From Spirochaetaceae bacterium (GTDB lineage: Bacteria; Spirochaetota; Spirochaetia; DSM-27196; SKKC01): a stretch of 64,000 nucleotides of DNA. The stretch is taken from positions 108,432 through 172,431 of the forward strand of contig SKXQ01000017.1 of NCBI GenBank assembly GCA_007128315.1, read 5' to 3'. The position numbers were made by a program, and so were the translations under genes. How positions within the stretch are numbered: position 1 is the stretch's first letter; every line of letters starts with the position of its first letter. Of the stretch, positions 47,521-56,593 are shown one piece after another. The notes beneath the pieces were generated by a model. That model was not told the origin of the DNA. It did no database searches and was given only the letters and a program-made list of their open reading frames with translations.

Positions 47521-49179
47521 TTACAATGACAACTGAGCGGACACGGTTGCCCGAAAGCCCGGTTGAATGAGCGGGTAACTCTGAGGATCGGTACCGTACA
47601 GGTAGCGCGGGTTTTCTCTATCGATCAGGTCGAGCAGATCGCGGACACCTAACGAAAGCTGTATCGTATCGGTCAGTGCATAGAAACCGGTTATTCCCAG
47701 ATCAGGCATGACCGGGGTGATTTCAGCTGTGCCCGTGAGAAAGAACGGACTGTCCATTGTGACGATCATTCCGGACAGACCATTGCCGGTGAGGAACTCT
47801 GTTTCCAGACCCAGAGCGAACAGCGGATCAATCGTCCTTCGTTCTATAAGGTTCAGAGACAGCTCCGCCGACGCCCGAAACTGGGGTCGCGGACTGTATA
47901 CGGCGCGGAGGTTGGAAGTCACCATCGTCCGTTCGGACACATGACGTATCTCGTGCATTCCTTCCGAAGTGAATGGCCCGACGTCGTAGGTGTCACGCGA
48001 GTAACTGAACCGGCCGGCCCCGGATACGGTCGTATCGGGCCGCGCGAACCAGGTCGCGGAAATACTTCCGAACCACTCGCTTCCCCAGACCATTTCCGAT
48101 GGTGTCTGTATTGCGAACACCGAATCCCAGAGCGACGCGGCGTTGTCACGAAGGACGTCCTGTCCGGTTCTGAAATCGAGGCTCAGGCGGTCGCTGACGG
48201 TACCTCCGATTCCAAAGGTAAACGGGATCACGTAGCCTCGACCGGGCATCCATGCAACGCCGGCAGCGGTGTCGAGCAAGAGTCCGTTATCGAACGCGAC
48301 GTCGAAAGTGATGTCACCGGACACCGTCTGACTCTGTCTGGCTGTTTCCGTCCGATCCACTGTTCTGTCGAAAGTGTATCGGGTACCAAGAGACAGCTCT
48401 ACACGGTCAAAGCCGAGCATGACGCGCCCGTCGACATCAAGATCAAGACTCTTTTCCGGTCTCGGTTCGGAAGGGTCAGTAAAGACGCGGTCAGCATCCG
48501 AAAAGCCGATACGACTTCCGAACGACACGGGACCTTCGGTCTCCTGCAGGAACTCTGCCTCGCCACGAGTGAAGCGCTGGTCAAGTGAAAGAAACGGACC
48601 CTGGCCCTGAAACCCGGTTCGACCGGAATCAAACGAAACCGTTGCGCCAAGGTCCGTCATTTCGTTCGAGAAATCGAGACTTCCCGCAATGCGGTCTGAA
48701 CCCGAAAAATAACCTTTTCCAGGGTCATTTTCGCCGTATCCGTCGAGGCTCTCGTGGCGGAACTCAAACGAGAGCCGGGGTTCGGTGCCGAACGCAAAGA
48801 CCGATAGATCACCGAAAAGCCAGTTGCGCGAGCCGAATCCAACCTGCGCCGTACTGAAGACGGAACTTCCGCCCTGCACCGCCGGGACGGTACCCGTTGG
48901 TGCCACCGGATCAATAGCGAGCGCTGCCTCCGTGATCTGCAGCTCACCGCTCTCGGGGAGTGGCACAGGAAGTACGGGGATGCGTATTTCGCTTACCTGC
49001 GGTAGCGGAGCGGAAACAGTTTCCACCGTAAATGCCTCGATCTCGAAGACTTCTGTCGGAAGTATTATCTCCGGTTGCTCCGGTTGTGCAGGTCCGTCGC
49101 CGCTGCGCGGCTCCTCGGCGTACGACGACGCACCTCCCATGATCAGGAGAATCGTGAAAAAAATCGTGGTTCGTTTCAT
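47521..49179 (-). CDS. Predicted plugless outer-membrane beta-barrel of the Ton operon
   Basis: 552 residues. Signal peptide ending near SSYA-EEP, then a Pro/Glu/Val-rich linker with EVFEIEAFTVETVSAPLPQ (about 42-60), which resembles a TonB box. From about 105 on the sequence is barrel-like (strands such as GSLDFSNEMTDLGATVSF, AVYSPRPQFRASAELSLNL) and ends FRATVSAQLSL. The 130-residue plug domain of TonB-dependent receptors is not recognisable. It sits between the giant TPR gene and exbB with a 3-base gap to the former. The partner relation with TonB is inferred. Confidence 0.6.
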   Translation of the reverse strand: MKRTTIFFTILLIMGGASSYAEEPRSGDGPAQPEQPEIILPTEVFEIEAFTVETVSAPLPQVSEIRIPVLPVPLPESGELQITEAALAIDPVAPTGTVPAVQGGSSVFSTAQVGFGSRNWLFGDLSVFAFGTEPRLSFEFRHESLDGYGENDPGKGYFSGSDRIAGSLDFSNEMTDLGATVSFDSGRTGFQGQGPFLSLDQRFTRGEAEFLQETEGPVSFGSRIGFSDADRVFTDPSEPRPEKSLDLDVDGRVMLGFDRVELSLGTRYTFDRTVDRTETARQSQTVSGDITFDVAFDNGLLLDTAAGVAWMPGRGYVIPFTFGIGGTVSDRLSLDFRTGQDVLRDNAASLWDSVFAIQTPSEMVWGSEWFGSISATWFARPDTTVSGAGRFSYSRDTYDVGPFTSEGMHEIRHVSERTMVTSNLRAVYSPRPQFRASAELSLNLIERRTIDPLFALGLETEFLTGNGLSGMIVTMDSPFFLTGTAEITPVMPDLGITGFYALTDTIQLSLGVRDLLDLIDRENPRYLYGTDPQSYPLIQPGFRATVSAQLSL

Positions 49180-49182
49180 ACC

Positions 49183-52092
49183 TTACAGTCCTTCCAGAAG
49201 CCTGACCGCTTCAGCAGTCCAGTCCGAGCCCTCAAAGCCGTCCCGCATGCCGTCGACGATTTCCCGCACCAGTCGAGGTCTGTTTGCCTGCCTGTACGCC
49301 TGGGCAGCGCGAAACAGGCTCTGTGCTGCAAGATCCTGATTGTCGGTACTGACGTCCGCTGCATCGAGAAACGCGGTGGCTGCATCCAACAGATCGCCCT
49401 GCTGAAAATACCACTCGCCGATGAGGAACTGTGCCTCGGCTGCCGCCTGAGGCGCCTGATTTTCCTGCGCAACAACTTCACGAAGAAGTGGAAGAACGAG
49501 CCGCCGGTTCACCGACTCTCCAACACTTTCATAAATCACGAGTCGTGCAAGCGACAGGATTGCGCTCCGTCCTGCACTGGTTCGCGCCCTGTTGTTCTGC
49601 TCGATCTCAACCAGAAGACCAGCTTCCTGCTCGCCGATGCCGCCGATACGAAGGACAAGTTCGTCAACACGGCTCTGTATGGTACGCTCCGAGGCGCGGG
49701 CAGGATACCGCCCCACCGCCTCGGTAAGCAGATTAAGTGCCTGTCTGAGGTCACCCCGCTGTTCGTAGAGACTCGAAGCGCGAACCATGGCATCGAAACG
49801 GAATGCGCTGTCGCGGTGCTGACTGATAAGCCTCTCCCACACGAGCAGGGCGGCGCCCGTTTCCCGCAGCTCGTAGGAAGCCACACCACTCCAGTACAGC
49901 GATCCCCCAACGAGTCGTCCGGACGGGAACTCGCTACGGTGCTGCAACCACGCATCGCGTGCTCCGGAAAAATCACCCAGCTCGAAGTACACGTCTCCGC
50001 GCCGATACAGCGCATCCTCCGCGAGAGGACTTTCGGGAAACAGCTCAAAGAGGTCCAGGAAGCGGTTTGCCGACTCGCGTCCCCGACCAAGCGATGCAAG
50101 CAACTCTGCGTACTCGAAAAGCGAGTCGTCGGCATATTCACTTTCCGGAAAGTCACGATAAATCGTCCTGAGCTCTGCGAGTGCCCGCTCGGTATTTCCC
50201 GCCGATCGAAGAGCCTGAGCGAGAAGATACCGGGACTCGACCTCCTCGCGCCTGCTGAGGTCCTGCCCGCGCATGAGCGTGAGCATCTCTATTGCCGAAC
50301 CGTAATCGCCTGCGATGTACGCACTCCACCCAGCAAGATAGAGGCTGCGGCCGGCAAGTTCGTGGGCGGGAAGCTGAACTCCCAGCGTCGAAAGAACCGC
50401 GTATGCCTCGTCCCAGAGGCCTTGCCGGTACAGCGCCCACCCGAGGTAAAAGCGTCCGTAGGGTTCAATGCGGCGTATTTCGGGGTCCGCCGTCGTATCC
50501 TCAGCCTCGCGGAATACCGAAAGCAGGGTAACGGACTCGCGATAGTTCTGTGCAACGATGCTGCTGAGACCGGCAAGATACCGTGCCTGAAGATAGAGGT
50601 TCCGTACATCTTCGCTACGGTCTCCGACACTCTCAAAAAACCTTGATGTCTGGTCGAGGACCTGGGTGTAGCGTTCCTGCCGGAACAGCACTTTCGCGTA
50701 CTCAATGCGAGCGGAGTGATCGCCGGATTCGATTGTCAGAAGGTCACGCCACGCGGTAGCCGCCGTCTCAAGATCACCGATCTGTGATGCTATCTGCGCC
50801 TGTAAACGCCGGAGTTCCGGCAGAAAGCCGCTTGTTCGGCCCTCGCGAAACAGTTCGTTAAGAATCTGAATTGCGTCAACGGGTGATCCAGCGCGCAGCT
50901 TTGCAAAGGCGCGCTGATATGAGGCAGACACATATTCATCGCCTTCAGGAAAGGTATGAACGACCCGACCGAAGATATCGACAGCCTGGTCGTAGTTTTC
51001 GGCAGCGAGATATAACCCGCCGAGCCGTACAAGAAGGCGTTCCTGATCCTGTCCCTGAAAACGTTCAACGGTCTCTTCGAGCAGAGAAATCGCTGCGTCC
51101 CTGTCACCACGACGACTTCGCAGTTCAGCCAGATGTCCGACCGCCACGGCGGTGATCTCGTGACGCGCCCGGGCCTCCCACACACGATTCAGATACAGCT
51201 CGGCAACATCGTATCGATTGTGCCGGAAGCTCTGTATACCGACCCGTTCCCAGAAACCTATCAGTATGTTCGGGCGCGACGAGAGAACCTGTTCAGCCTG
51301 CAGAACAATCCGGTCGACCTCCGCGAGGTTATCATCCGCCTGAGCGAACGAAAAAAGTCTTTCAAGAGCTATACCCGCGATCTCCGCCTCGGCAGATTCC
51401 AGGTTCCGGAAGAGCGTTGCAGCGGTTTCATCCTGACCAAGTGCAAAATAGGCTTCGGCGGCGTATAACAGAATCCGCGGTGCCCACTGCGCACTGAGTT
51501 CTTCAGAATCAATCCGGTCGAAAAGATCAGTTACCGCCTCGAATTGTTCCTGAGAAAGCAGTGAACGCATCAGCAGCGTGACTGCGAACGGTTCGTCGCT
51601 GATGTTCTCGGTGCGATCCAGTATTCGCCGCGCATCGGGACCGGGATCCTGTCCCAGCTCCCTGCCCGCGAGCGCCCGATACAACAGAGCCTGCCGAACG
51701 ACAGGGTGCTCGGGCCGGTTATCGATAAACACGGTCAGAGCCGTTTGAGCTGCTTCATAGTCTTCGAGATAGAAGTGGGTCACACCCGTCCAGAACGGTA
51801 CAAGAGGCAGATATTGTGTCGACCGGAATCGTTGCTCGACCTGGCGGAACGCTCTCAATGCTTCCTGATAGCGTTCAAGGCGATGCAGGGTTACCCCGAT
51901 CCGGAATCGTGCATCGGGAGCGAATCGTGATGACGGGTACTCCCGGACGAGTGTTTCATAGCGATCGAGCGCGAGTTCAAAGTCTCCAACCCGAAAACGG
52001 GTTTCGGCCTGATTGAACAGTTCTCGTTCGGAGGTCTGTGCATGCACGGAGATCGCTGCAAAGAACGCTGCGCACAAAAGTAGAAGCTTCAT
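49183..52092 (-). CDS. Giant periplasmic TPR protein
   Basis: 969 residues from the ATG at 52092, chosen because MKLLLLCAAFFAAISVHAQ is a clean signal peptide; longer frames to 52107 or 52209 are possible. About twenty TPR or Sel1-like units run almost to the C-terminus (ALDRYETLVREYPSSRFAPD; YRDFPESEYADDSLFEYAEL; AQFLIGEWYFQQGDLLDAAT), as in YbgF/BamD-type proteins but much longer. It heads the barrel-exbB-exbD-tonB cluster. No strong ribosome site is visible, suggesting translation follows the upstream merR-like gene. Confidence 0.75.
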   Translation of the reverse strand: MKLLLLCAAFFAAISVHAQTSERELFNQAETRFRVGDFELALDRYETLVREYPSSRFAPDARFRIGVTLHRLERYQEALRAFRQVEQRFRSTQYLPLVPFWTGVTHFYLEDYEAAQTALTVFIDNRPEHPVVRQALLYRALAGRELGQDPGPDARRILDRTENISDEPFAVTLLMRSLLSQEQFEAVTDLFDRIDSEELSAQWAPRILLYAAEAYFALGQDETAATLFRNLESAEAEIAGIALERLFSFAQADDNLAEVDRIVLQAEQVLSSRPNILIGFWERVGIQSFRHNRYDVAELYLNRVWEARARHEITAVAVGHLAELRSRRGDRDAAISLLEETVERFQGQDQERLLVRLGGLYLAAENYDQAVDIFGRVVHTFPEGDEYVSASYQRAFAKLRAGSPVDAIQILNELFREGRTSGFLPELRRLQAQIASQIGDLETAATAWRDLLTIESGDHSARIEYAKVLFRQERYTQVLDQTSRFFESVGDRSEDVRNLYLQARYLAGLSSIVAQNYRESVTLLSVFREAEDTTADPEIRRIEPYGRFYLGWALYRQGLWDEAYAVLSTLGVQLPAHELAGRSLYLAGWSAYIAGDYGSAIEMLTLMRGQDLSRREEVESRYLLAQALRSAGNTERALAELRTIYRDFPESEYADDSLFEYAELLASLGRGRESANRFLDLFELFPESPLAEDALYRRGDVYFELGDFSGARDAWLQHRSEFPSGRLVGGSLYWSGVASYELRETGAALLVWERLISQHRDSAFRFDAMVRASSLYEQRGDLRQALNLLTEAVGRYPARASERTIQSRVDELVLRIGGIGEQEAGLLVEIEQNNRARTSAGRSAILSLARLVIYESVGESVNRRLVLPLLREVVAQENQAPQAAAEAQFLIGEWYFQQGDLLDAATAFLDAADVSTDNQDLAAQSLFRAAQAYRQANRPRLVREIVDGMRDGFEGSDWTAEAVRLLEGL

Positions 52093-52174
52093 ACTATAGG
52101 ATACCATATCTCGCTCGTGTTCATACTCCAACGGAAAACAACAAACATCCGAATACGTTTCACTATTGCGCAGA

Positions 52175-53395
52175 TTACTCGACGAGGATGACGTTTGCGA
52201 CTGCCGCACGGTGTATCAGCGAACCAAGACCGAGGTGCGGAACGACCGCATCTCCCCGGTCTTCGTCGGTCAAGAGACCGGATGGGCGGATTGCCTGTGC
52301 AAGAAATCCAATATCGACCCATATCGGTCCGGCAAGCGACGTCCGCGCACCGTTTTTTCGAACAGAAATAGACAGGGAGGCATGTGACTGTCGGTGTCGC
52401 GCGACAATTCGGGGATCGATCGCAACCGACGGGTTACCGATCACCAGACCGAGTGTGCTGACCCCCTGAAGGAGGAGCTCGCCGCGAACCTGTGGAAGAG
52501 TGGCCGAAGCAAAGGTCTCCGCGAGAGGGGCCTTCTCGGTGCGCAGGCGCCCCTCAGGTTCGATAACCGGGTATCCGTCGGAAGTCAGCACGGGCAACGG
52601 GAAACGTGGCACAGACCTTGTACGTGAGCCGACAGGGCGTCTTTGCGTAAAGGCCTCAATCTGTCTGGCCTGTTCAGGCAGGGCGGCGATATACAGGGTG
52701 GATACCCGATCACACAGATCGCTCTCGAGCCCGCGAACTATGTCTTCGGCCGTCCCGGGCATCCACAGTATCGATACGGGTTTGTCAGGAAACAGTGCAT
52801 CCTGTCCAGAGCGTCGAGCTCCGGAGCCTTCTTTCTCGACAGACGAAAGCGTCTCGGTTACGGCAACCCGTCTCAGGGACGGTGCAACCGCATCGGCAAG
52901 CAGTCGGCCGGGTGCACACAGGCGCCTGACGTGTTCGATCCAGAAATCAGGCAGTTGCTCAAGTGCGCGCGACAGAGCGGTCCGGAACTCCGGTGGGGTC
53001 TGTCGCCAGAGGCGCTCGAGGTAGGACGCATCGCTTCGCAGCTTCAGAAGTTCGGGTAACTCGCTCCGTCGAGAACTCTGCAGATGTACAGACTGAACCG
53101 TGTTCAGAAGCTCAAAAAGGTCGGACCGCAGTTCACGTATTGAGGCAACGTAGCGACTCCGACCGGTATCGGCGTCGAGAATGAGCTGACTGCGAGCGCC
53201 AGATAGCGTAAACCTGCGTGTATAGAGAAGGTACTTGAGCCGGAACAGTAGTTGAAGGTCCGCCTCGGTGTACGAGCGACGTCCGCCGTCGTTTTTCTGA
53301 GGGCGCAGGACGTCTATTTCCTGTTCCCAGTATCGCAGCGTATGGGCCGGCACATCCAGGATACTGCAGACTTCACCGATACTATAGCGTCGCAC
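52175..53395 (-). CDS. MerR-type regulator with a UDP-sugar pyrophosphorylase-like C-terminus
   Basis: 406 residues. Residues 1-70 are a MerR HTH (YSIGEVCSILDVPAHTLRYW, then GGRRSYTEADL). After a helical linker, residues about 240-400 resemble the C-terminal half of the UDPGP family: FPLPVLTSDGYPVIEPEGRL matches the F-x-Q-x-x-x-P-x-x-x-x-x-G-x-x-x-x-x-x-x-GR stretch, and GLVIGNPSVAIDPRIVARH matches VDN-x-L-x-x-x-xDPxFIG. The nucleotide-binding GGxGTRL motif is absent, so it is probably not an active enzyme. It sits 3 bases after der and 82 bases before the TPR gene. No cysteine metal site typical of MerR is seen. The C-terminal match is from memory. Confidence 0.6.
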   Translation of the reverse strand: MRRYSIGEVCSILDVPAHTLRYWEQEIDVLRPQKNDGGRRSYTEADLQLLFRLKYLLYTRRFTLSGARSQLILDADTGRSRYVASIRELRSDLFELLNTVQSVHLQSSRRSELPELLKLRSDASYLERLWRQTPPEFRTALSRALEQLPDFWIEHVRRLCAPGRLLADAVAPSLRRVAVTETLSSVEKEGSGARRSGQDALFPDKPVSILWMPGTAEDIVRGLESDLCDRVSTLYIAALPEQARQIEAFTQRRPVGSRTRSVPRFPLPVLTSDGYPVIEPEGRLRTEKAPLAETFASATLPQVRGELLLQGVSTLGLVIGNPSVAIDPRIVARHRQSHASLSISVRKNGARTSLAGPIWVDIGFLAQAIRPSGLLTDEDRGDAVVPHLGLGSLIHRAAVANVILVE

Positions 53396-53398
53396 TGA

Positions 53399-54769
53399 TT
53401 AACCCCGTCTGGCTCGGAGCTCCAGGCGCACGGGAACATGCGTAAAGTCAAAATCCCGCCGGATAGAATTGATGATGTACCGCGTATACTGCTCAGGAAC
53501 ACCGTGTTCGCGGTTCACGAACACGACGAATGTCGGCGGCTGTACGCCGACCTGTGTTATGTACCGGAACTTCAGGCGGCCGCGCCCGACAACCGGTGGT
53601 TGCGTCCGGTCGACCCATTCGGACAGTTTCCGGTTGAGCAGGCCCGTGTCTATTCTGCGATTCGCTTCGCTGTGCACGTGTCCGATCATGTTCAACAGTC
53701 TCGAAACGCCATCGCCTTCGAGCGCCGAAATCGGTATGACAGGAGCGAATGACAGAATTGGAAAGACAAAAGCAATGCGATCCTGAACTGCCTGAAGCAG
53801 ATTCGGCACATCCTTCAGTCTGTCCCACTTGTTCAGCGCAATCACGATGCTCTTTCCGCGTCGAATAATCACCTGCGCGATCTTTTTTTCCTGATCGGCA
53901 AGGCCTTCGACAGCGTCGACCACGAGTACCGCTACGTCACAGTCCTCGGCCGCCTGCACCGCGCGATTTACACTATAGTATTCCACCGAGTCGTTAACGC
54001 TGCGTTTCCGCCGTATACCGGCGGTATCCATAACAACAAACTCCCGTCCTTTGAACGTGAAATCTCCCGCGACAATATCACGGGTTGTTCCGGCTACGTC
54101 CGAAACGATGGATCTGTCCTCGCCAAGCAAGCGATTCATGAGCGTACTCTTGCCGGTGTTCGGCTTGCCGAGGATTGCAATTCTGACAGGCCCATTCTCA
54201 GCCGTCAGTTCCGTTTCGTCTTCCGACTTGACGATACTGCTGTCCGGTGAATGCCCGAGCCGTTTGAGCTGTTCGGTGAGCGCTTCGTGAACATCTTCCA
54301 TGCCGAGCCCGTGAGCTGCGGAGAACGAAATGACGACAGGAAAGCCAAGTGCGTAGAATTCAGGGAGAAGCAGTTCGCGTTTCTTCGAGTCAACCTTGTT
54401 GACCGCAACGATCACCTTGTCCGAATACCGTCGCAGGATATCCGCCACTTCTTCGTCAGCAGGCGTCAGCTCGGTGACGTCGAGAAGGAACAGAATGAGA
54501 TCTGCACGCCGTGCCTCCGTAAGGCTCCGCTCGCGTACGAGACTGTCAAAGCCCTCGTTTCCCTCGACGTATCCTCCGGTATCAACAAGCAGACAGGTAT
54601 ACGGATCGATGTATACCGGCGACTCAACCGTGTCCCTGGTAACGCCGGGTGTATGGTCGGTGATAGCAATTCGGGAACCGGCAAGACGGTTAAAAAGCGT
54701 GCTCTTGCCGACGTTTGGCCTGCCTATTATGGCGACTCTGGGTACAGACATATGATTTTTGGGTTCCAT
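53399..54769 (-). CDS. der: Ribosome-assembly GTPase Der (EngA)
   Basis: 456 residues with two GTPase domains in tandem: P-loops GRPNVGKST and GKPNTGKST, each with DTxG and NKxD motifs (DTGGY, NKVD; DTAGI, NKWD), then a KH-like C-terminal domain. Acts on 50S assembly. The ATG at 54769 starts immediately after ptsI; an internal ATG at 54751 (MSVPRVAIIG) is equally possible. Confidence 0.97.
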   Translation of the reverse strand: MEPKNHMSVPRVAIIGRPNVGKSTLFNRLAGSRIAITDHTPGVTRDTVESPVYIDPYTCLLVDTGGYVEGNEGFDSLVRERSLTEARRADLILFLLDVTELTPADEEVADILRRYSDKVIVAVNKVDSKKRELLLPEFYALGFPVVISFSAAHGLGMEDVHEALTEQLKRLGHSPDSSIVKSEDETELTAENGPVRIAILGKPNTGKSTLMNRLLGEDRSIVSDVAGTTRDIVAGDFTFKGREFVVMDTAGIRRKRSVNDSVEYYSVNRAVQAAEDCDVAVLVVDAVEGLADQEKKIAQVIIRRGKSIVIALNKWDRLKDVPNLLQAVQDRIAFVFPILSFAPVIPISALEGDGVSRLLNMIGHVHSEANRRIDTGLLNRKLSEWVDRTQPPVVGRGRLKFRYITQVGVQPPTFVVFVNREHGVPEQYTRYIINSIRRDFDFTHVPVRLELRARRG

Positions 54770-56512
54770 TTAATAAACTCGAACATCAAATCGCTCCTGC
54801 ATGAGCTTTTTGATGTAAGCGTCGATGTCGACATAACTTCGCATATCCATGACCGTTCCCACGAGTTCTTCGGCCTCGCCCATGGTAACAGAACGGATGA
54901 TTCTCTTCACTTCCGGTATACCGACCGAGCTCATGCTGAACTCATCAAGTCCCATGCCCAGAAGAAGCATGGTTGCAAGGGGATCTCCTGCCATTTCACC
55001 GCACATTCCGACAGGTATACCTGCATTATGCGCGTTATCGATGATCATGGTCAGCAGGCGCAGTATACCAGGATGAAAAGGTTCATACAGGTAGGTCGTT
55101 CGTTCGTTTCCACGATCAACAGCGATAGTATACTGAATAAGATCGTTGGTACCTATTGAGAAAAAGTCCACGCGTCGTGCAAGAATATCAGAGGTAACGG
55201 CGGCGCTCGGAATTTCAATCATTATTCCCAGCGGTATGCTGGATGAGAACTCTTCTCCCGCCGCCTTCATTTCCGTTTTGACCGACTCGAGCATTTCGAG
55301 CGCACGATTCAGTTCCTCCACGCCGGATATCATGGGAAACATGATTCGCAGCTTGCCGTGTACCGACGCTCTAAGCAGAGCGCGAAGCTGACTGCGAAAG
55401 ATTTCCGGACGGGAAAGACAGAATCGTATGGCCCTCCACCCGAGTATAGGGTTCTTCTCCGGGTAGTTGATCAGGCTCGGGATGATCTTATCGCCCCCTA
55501 CATCGAGTGTGCGTATGGTCACTGGTTTCGGGTTCATTGCTTCAAGGACCTGCTTGTAGGTCTGATACTGGGATTCCTCATCTGGAATACGGCCTGCGTG
55601 AAGAAAGAGAAACTCGCTCCGAAACAGTCCGACTCCGTCAGCACCGTGAGAAAATCCGGCGTCGACTTCTTCGGGTATCTCGATGTTCGCCTTCAGATGA
55701 ATAAGCTTGCCGTCCCGTGTCTCAGCAGGGAGATCGTTCAGGCTCATAAGCTGAACTTCGCGCTTTCGATACGCCGAGAGCTGCTCCCGATAGTCCCGCA
55801 GGGTATCCTCATCCGGATCGAGGATCACAAGCCCCCTGGAACCATCGACGATGAGACGTGAGCCGTCTGTCGCGGACCCGGAGAAATCACCGAGGCCGAG
55901 AACAGCAGGTATCTCAAACGCACGGGCAAGAATAGCGGTGTGGCTGGTCTTACCGCCGGCATCCATCGCAATGCCCCGTACCATGCGCTTGTTCATGTCT
56001 ATGGCGTCCGACGGCATCAGATCGTGGGCAACCACCACCACCTCGCGGCTGAGATCCGAAAGTGATATCCGCTCCCGATACATGAGATGATTGAGTATTC
56101 GCCGTCCCACATCGTGTATATCCACGGATCGTTCGCGCAGGTACTGATCGTCGAGACTCGCAAGTTTCCGGACAACAGACTGTGTCTCTTCGTGAAGAAC
56201 CCATTCGACGTTTCTGCCGGACTCCTGAACACCAAGCTCAACACGACTGAGAAACTCACTGTCAGAAAGCATAAGAAGGTGACTGTCAAGAAAATCCGCA
56301 TTGCTCCCGTTCTGCACGGTTTCCGTCCGGTCCCGGAGCTTCATCAACTCCTCCCGCGCACGATCTACCGCCTGTCGGAAACGCTCAAGTTCTTCAGGAA
56401 ATGCGTTCTCCTCTACGGAGAAACGTGGAACCGGCGGCTGATCTTCCATATGAATGTGGACTCTTCCGACAGCAATTCCTGGAGATGCCGGTATCCCGCT
56501 CAGTTTCTGCAT
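54770..56512 (-). CDS. ptsI: PTS enzyme I (phosphoenolpyruvate-protein phosphotransferase)
   Basis: 580 residues from the ATG at 56512. Phospho-His191 in GGKTSHTAILARAF; N-terminal SGIPASPGIAVGRV; PEP-binding motifs GVGLFRSEFLFL, DVGGDKIIPSL and MCGEMAGD. Transfers phosphate from PEP to HPr. No HPr or enzyme II gene is near, which fits a regulatory or partial PTS as in other spirochaetes (inference). Upstream GTG at 56566 is less likely because a promoter overlaps it. Confidence 0.95.
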   Translation of the reverse strand: MQKLSGIPASPGIAVGRVHIHMEDQPPVPRFSVEENAFPEELERFRQAVDRAREELMKLRDRTETVQNGSNADFLDSHLLMLSDSEFLSRVELGVQESGRNVEWVLHEETQSVVRKLASLDDQYLRERSVDIHDVGRRILNHLMYRERISLSDLSREVVVVAHDLMPSDAIDMNKRMVRGIAMDAGGKTSHTAILARAFEIPAVLGLGDFSGSATDGSRLIVDGSRGLVILDPDEDTLRDYREQLSAYRKREVQLMSLNDLPAETRDGKLIHLKANIEIPEEVDAGFSHGADGVGLFRSEFLFLHAGRIPDEESQYQTYKQVLEAMNPKPVTIRTLDVGGDKIIPSLINYPEKNPILGWRAIRFCLSRPEIFRSQLRALLRASVHGKLRIMFPMISGVEELNRALEMLESVKTEMKAAGEEFSSSIPLGIMIEIPSAAVTSDILARRVDFFSIGTNDLIQYTIAVDRGNERTTYLYEPFHPGILRLLTMIIDNAHNAGIPVGMCGEMAGDPLATMLLLGMGLDEFSMSSVGIPEVKRIIRSVTMGEAEELVGTVMDMRSYVDIDAYIKKLMQERFDVRVY

Positions 56513-56521
56513 AACGAAAAC

Positions 56522-56551
56522 ATCATACGCGGGGCCTGTGCGACTGGTCAA
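56522..56551 (-). promoter_or_regulatory. Promoter of ptsI
   Basis: Minus-strand TTGACC (56546-56551), 18-base spacer, TATGAT (56522-56527). The -10 ends 9 bases before the ptsI ATG and no ribosome site is visible, so the mRNA would be almost leaderless. Confidence 0.55.
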
Positions 56552-56593
56552 ATATAAACAGACCACGAGCGTACGCCGATAAACAGAACAGAT

